From contig CANFUT010000007.1 in assembly GCA_947450325.1 (NCBI GenBank), positions 1-64,000 on the forward strand: a DNA stretch of 64,000 nucleotides, given 5' to 3'. This stretch comes from Flavobacteriia bacterium (GTDB lineage: Bacteria > Bacteroidota > Bacteroidia > Flavobacteriales_D > Crocinitomicaceae). Made by a program: the position numbers and the translations under genes. The stretch's first letter is position 1. Each line of letters begins with the position of its first letter. Under the pieces are notes generated by a model, which worked only from the letters and a program-made list of their open reading frames with translations, searched no databases and was not told where the DNA came from. This document shows, piece by piece, positions 63,186-64,000 of this stretch.

Positions 63186-64000
63186 TTATCTCTCAATCAC
63201 ATGCGAAGTCACAATCTCGCCATTTTTACTTTCAATTTTAAACAAATAAAATCCTTCATTGAGCGATTTTACGTCTAAGTCAAAACTTGGAGATTGGTCA
63301 ATATTTGAAAAAGTTTGAATCAATTTTCCTGTCAAATCATACACTTTTATGTTTTCAACTTCGTGGTTCATTCCCAAGTCAAAAGTGATCTGGTCGTTCG
63401 CTGGATTTGGATAAATTTCTACGTTGTTTTTTGACAATTGATTTACACCCAATTCATTTAAGTTCCCTAATTGAATATTGTCGATGTATAAATTGTTGTT
63501 TCCTTTGTTTTTGAATCGGAAACGCACCATCAAATTTGAAGTCCAATAAGAAGTAGGTACTGAAGTGATAAAGGACTTTTTCCATTGAGTTTCATCTTCT
63601 GGTGTAAATGGACCTGTCACAAAATCGGTCACCGTTTTCAATGAACTTCCGCCTAAATAAGATTTTGCTGTGAACCAAGAATCTCCGCAATTGGAAGAAA
63701 CTGCAACTTCCAACACATCTACCAAAGTACCTTCAATTCTTCCATAAGCCCAATCAAATGAAATCGCCAAGCTTGTCAAACCACTCGCATCCATCGGGTA
63801 ACTTTGGAAATCATAAGTGGAAGTAATTGGATTGTCGAAATTATTCAATTTAAAAGAACGATTGCTTTGAAAACCAATGTTGGTAAAATCCCAGTTGTAT
63901 GGCGCAGCACCTTCAACAGTAATCCAATTATCAAAATACGGTTGGTCGTTTTCAAAAGCTTGATCAATTCCTGCAATTGCTCCTTGCGCCGGTAAAACAG
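63186..64000 (-). CDS. C-terminal part of a secreted T9SS type A sorting-domain protein, truncated by the window end
   Basis: The frame remains open to the end of the window, so about 271 residues are visible and the start is missing. The readable part opens with GIDQAFENDQPYFDNWITVEG, a choice-of-anchor-type beta domain often found after M43 or M36 peptidase domains, then LTSLAISFDWAYGRIEGTLVDVLEVAVSSNCGDSW, and ends with a type A sorting domain (VEIYPNPANDQITF to SHVIER). The function depends on the missing N-terminus; a peptidase is only a guess. Confidence 0.75.
   Translation of the reverse strand, partial: VLPAQGAIAGIDQAFENDQPYFDNWITVEGAAPYNWDFTNIGFQSNRSFKLNNFDNPITSTYDFQSYPMDASGLTSLAISFDWAYGRIEGTLVDVLEVAVSSNCGDSWFTAKSYLGGSSLKTVTDFVTGPFTPEDETQWKKSFITSVPTSYWTSNLMVRFRFKNKGNNNLYIDNIQLGNLNELGVNQLSKNNVEIYPNPANDQITFDLGMNHEVENIKVYDLTGKLIQTFSNIDQSPSFDLDVKSLNEGFYLFKIESKNGEIVTSHVIER

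Overview
The window reads as chromosomal DNA of a member of Bacteroidota, most likely class Flavobacteriia (order Flavobacteriales); I cannot name the genus. The evidence is the low GC content, several proteins with type IX secretion (T9SS) C-terminal sorting domains, a SusC/SusD pair, -7 boxes of the TAnnTTTG type in place of sigma70 -10 boxes, and families typical of the phylum (DUF5686, DUF2480, an ECF sigma factor coupled to a membrane barrel protein). No rRNA, tRNA, CRISPR array, prophage or insertion sequence was seen.

Layout. 1-9.4 kb: housekeeping and accessory genes (end of a giant T9SS type B adhesin, a heptose-phosphate adenylyltransferase, a flippase-like membrane protein, panD, a ZIP transporter, a lipid kinase, DUF2480, a lipoprotein). 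9.5-39.6 kb: a starch island of about 30 kb. 39.7-52.4 kb: rhomboid, SixA, an ECF sigma/barrel operon, AI-2E family transporter, radical SAM protein, nucleoside transporter, bifunctional nuclease, etfAB. 52.5-64 kb: pyruvate dehydrogenase E1 beta, SirB1-like protein, folA, topB, a DUF779/AraC/aldehyde dehydrogenase module, a DUF5686 protein and the end of another T9SS protein.

The main result is a candidate regulon. A 23-bp imperfect palindrome (half-sites close to CTTAGTGTC and GACACTAAG with a 5-bp spacer) occurs seven times, always in an intergenic region. The sites precede a SusE/F-like protein, gapA, the divergent pair of a mal operon and a NUDIX/winged-helix regulator, zwf, susC, a CotH-headed amylase operon, and the etfB/pdhB divergent region. 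The regulator (23544-24287) is of the NrtR/AraR type with a degraded NUDIX box, and one site sits in its own promoter. The genes under these sites make an almost complete route: surface amylases, SusCD import, periplasmic amylases and alpha-glucosidase, an inner-membrane sugar transporter, maltose phosphorylase, beta-phosphoglucomutase, a BadF-type sugar kinase, the Entner-Doudoroff enzymes Zwf, Pgl, Edd and Eda, GAPDH, and possibly pyruvate dehydrogenase. One regulator may thus couple starch capture to central carbon flow.

A second pattern is a set of intergenic inverted repeats whose arms are tandem 7- or 8-nt words with a fixed 4-nt core (AGAC, AGAT, AGAA or GGAT) and variable remaining bases. 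They occur at six places, one of them between etfB and etfA. I do not recognise this as a named element.
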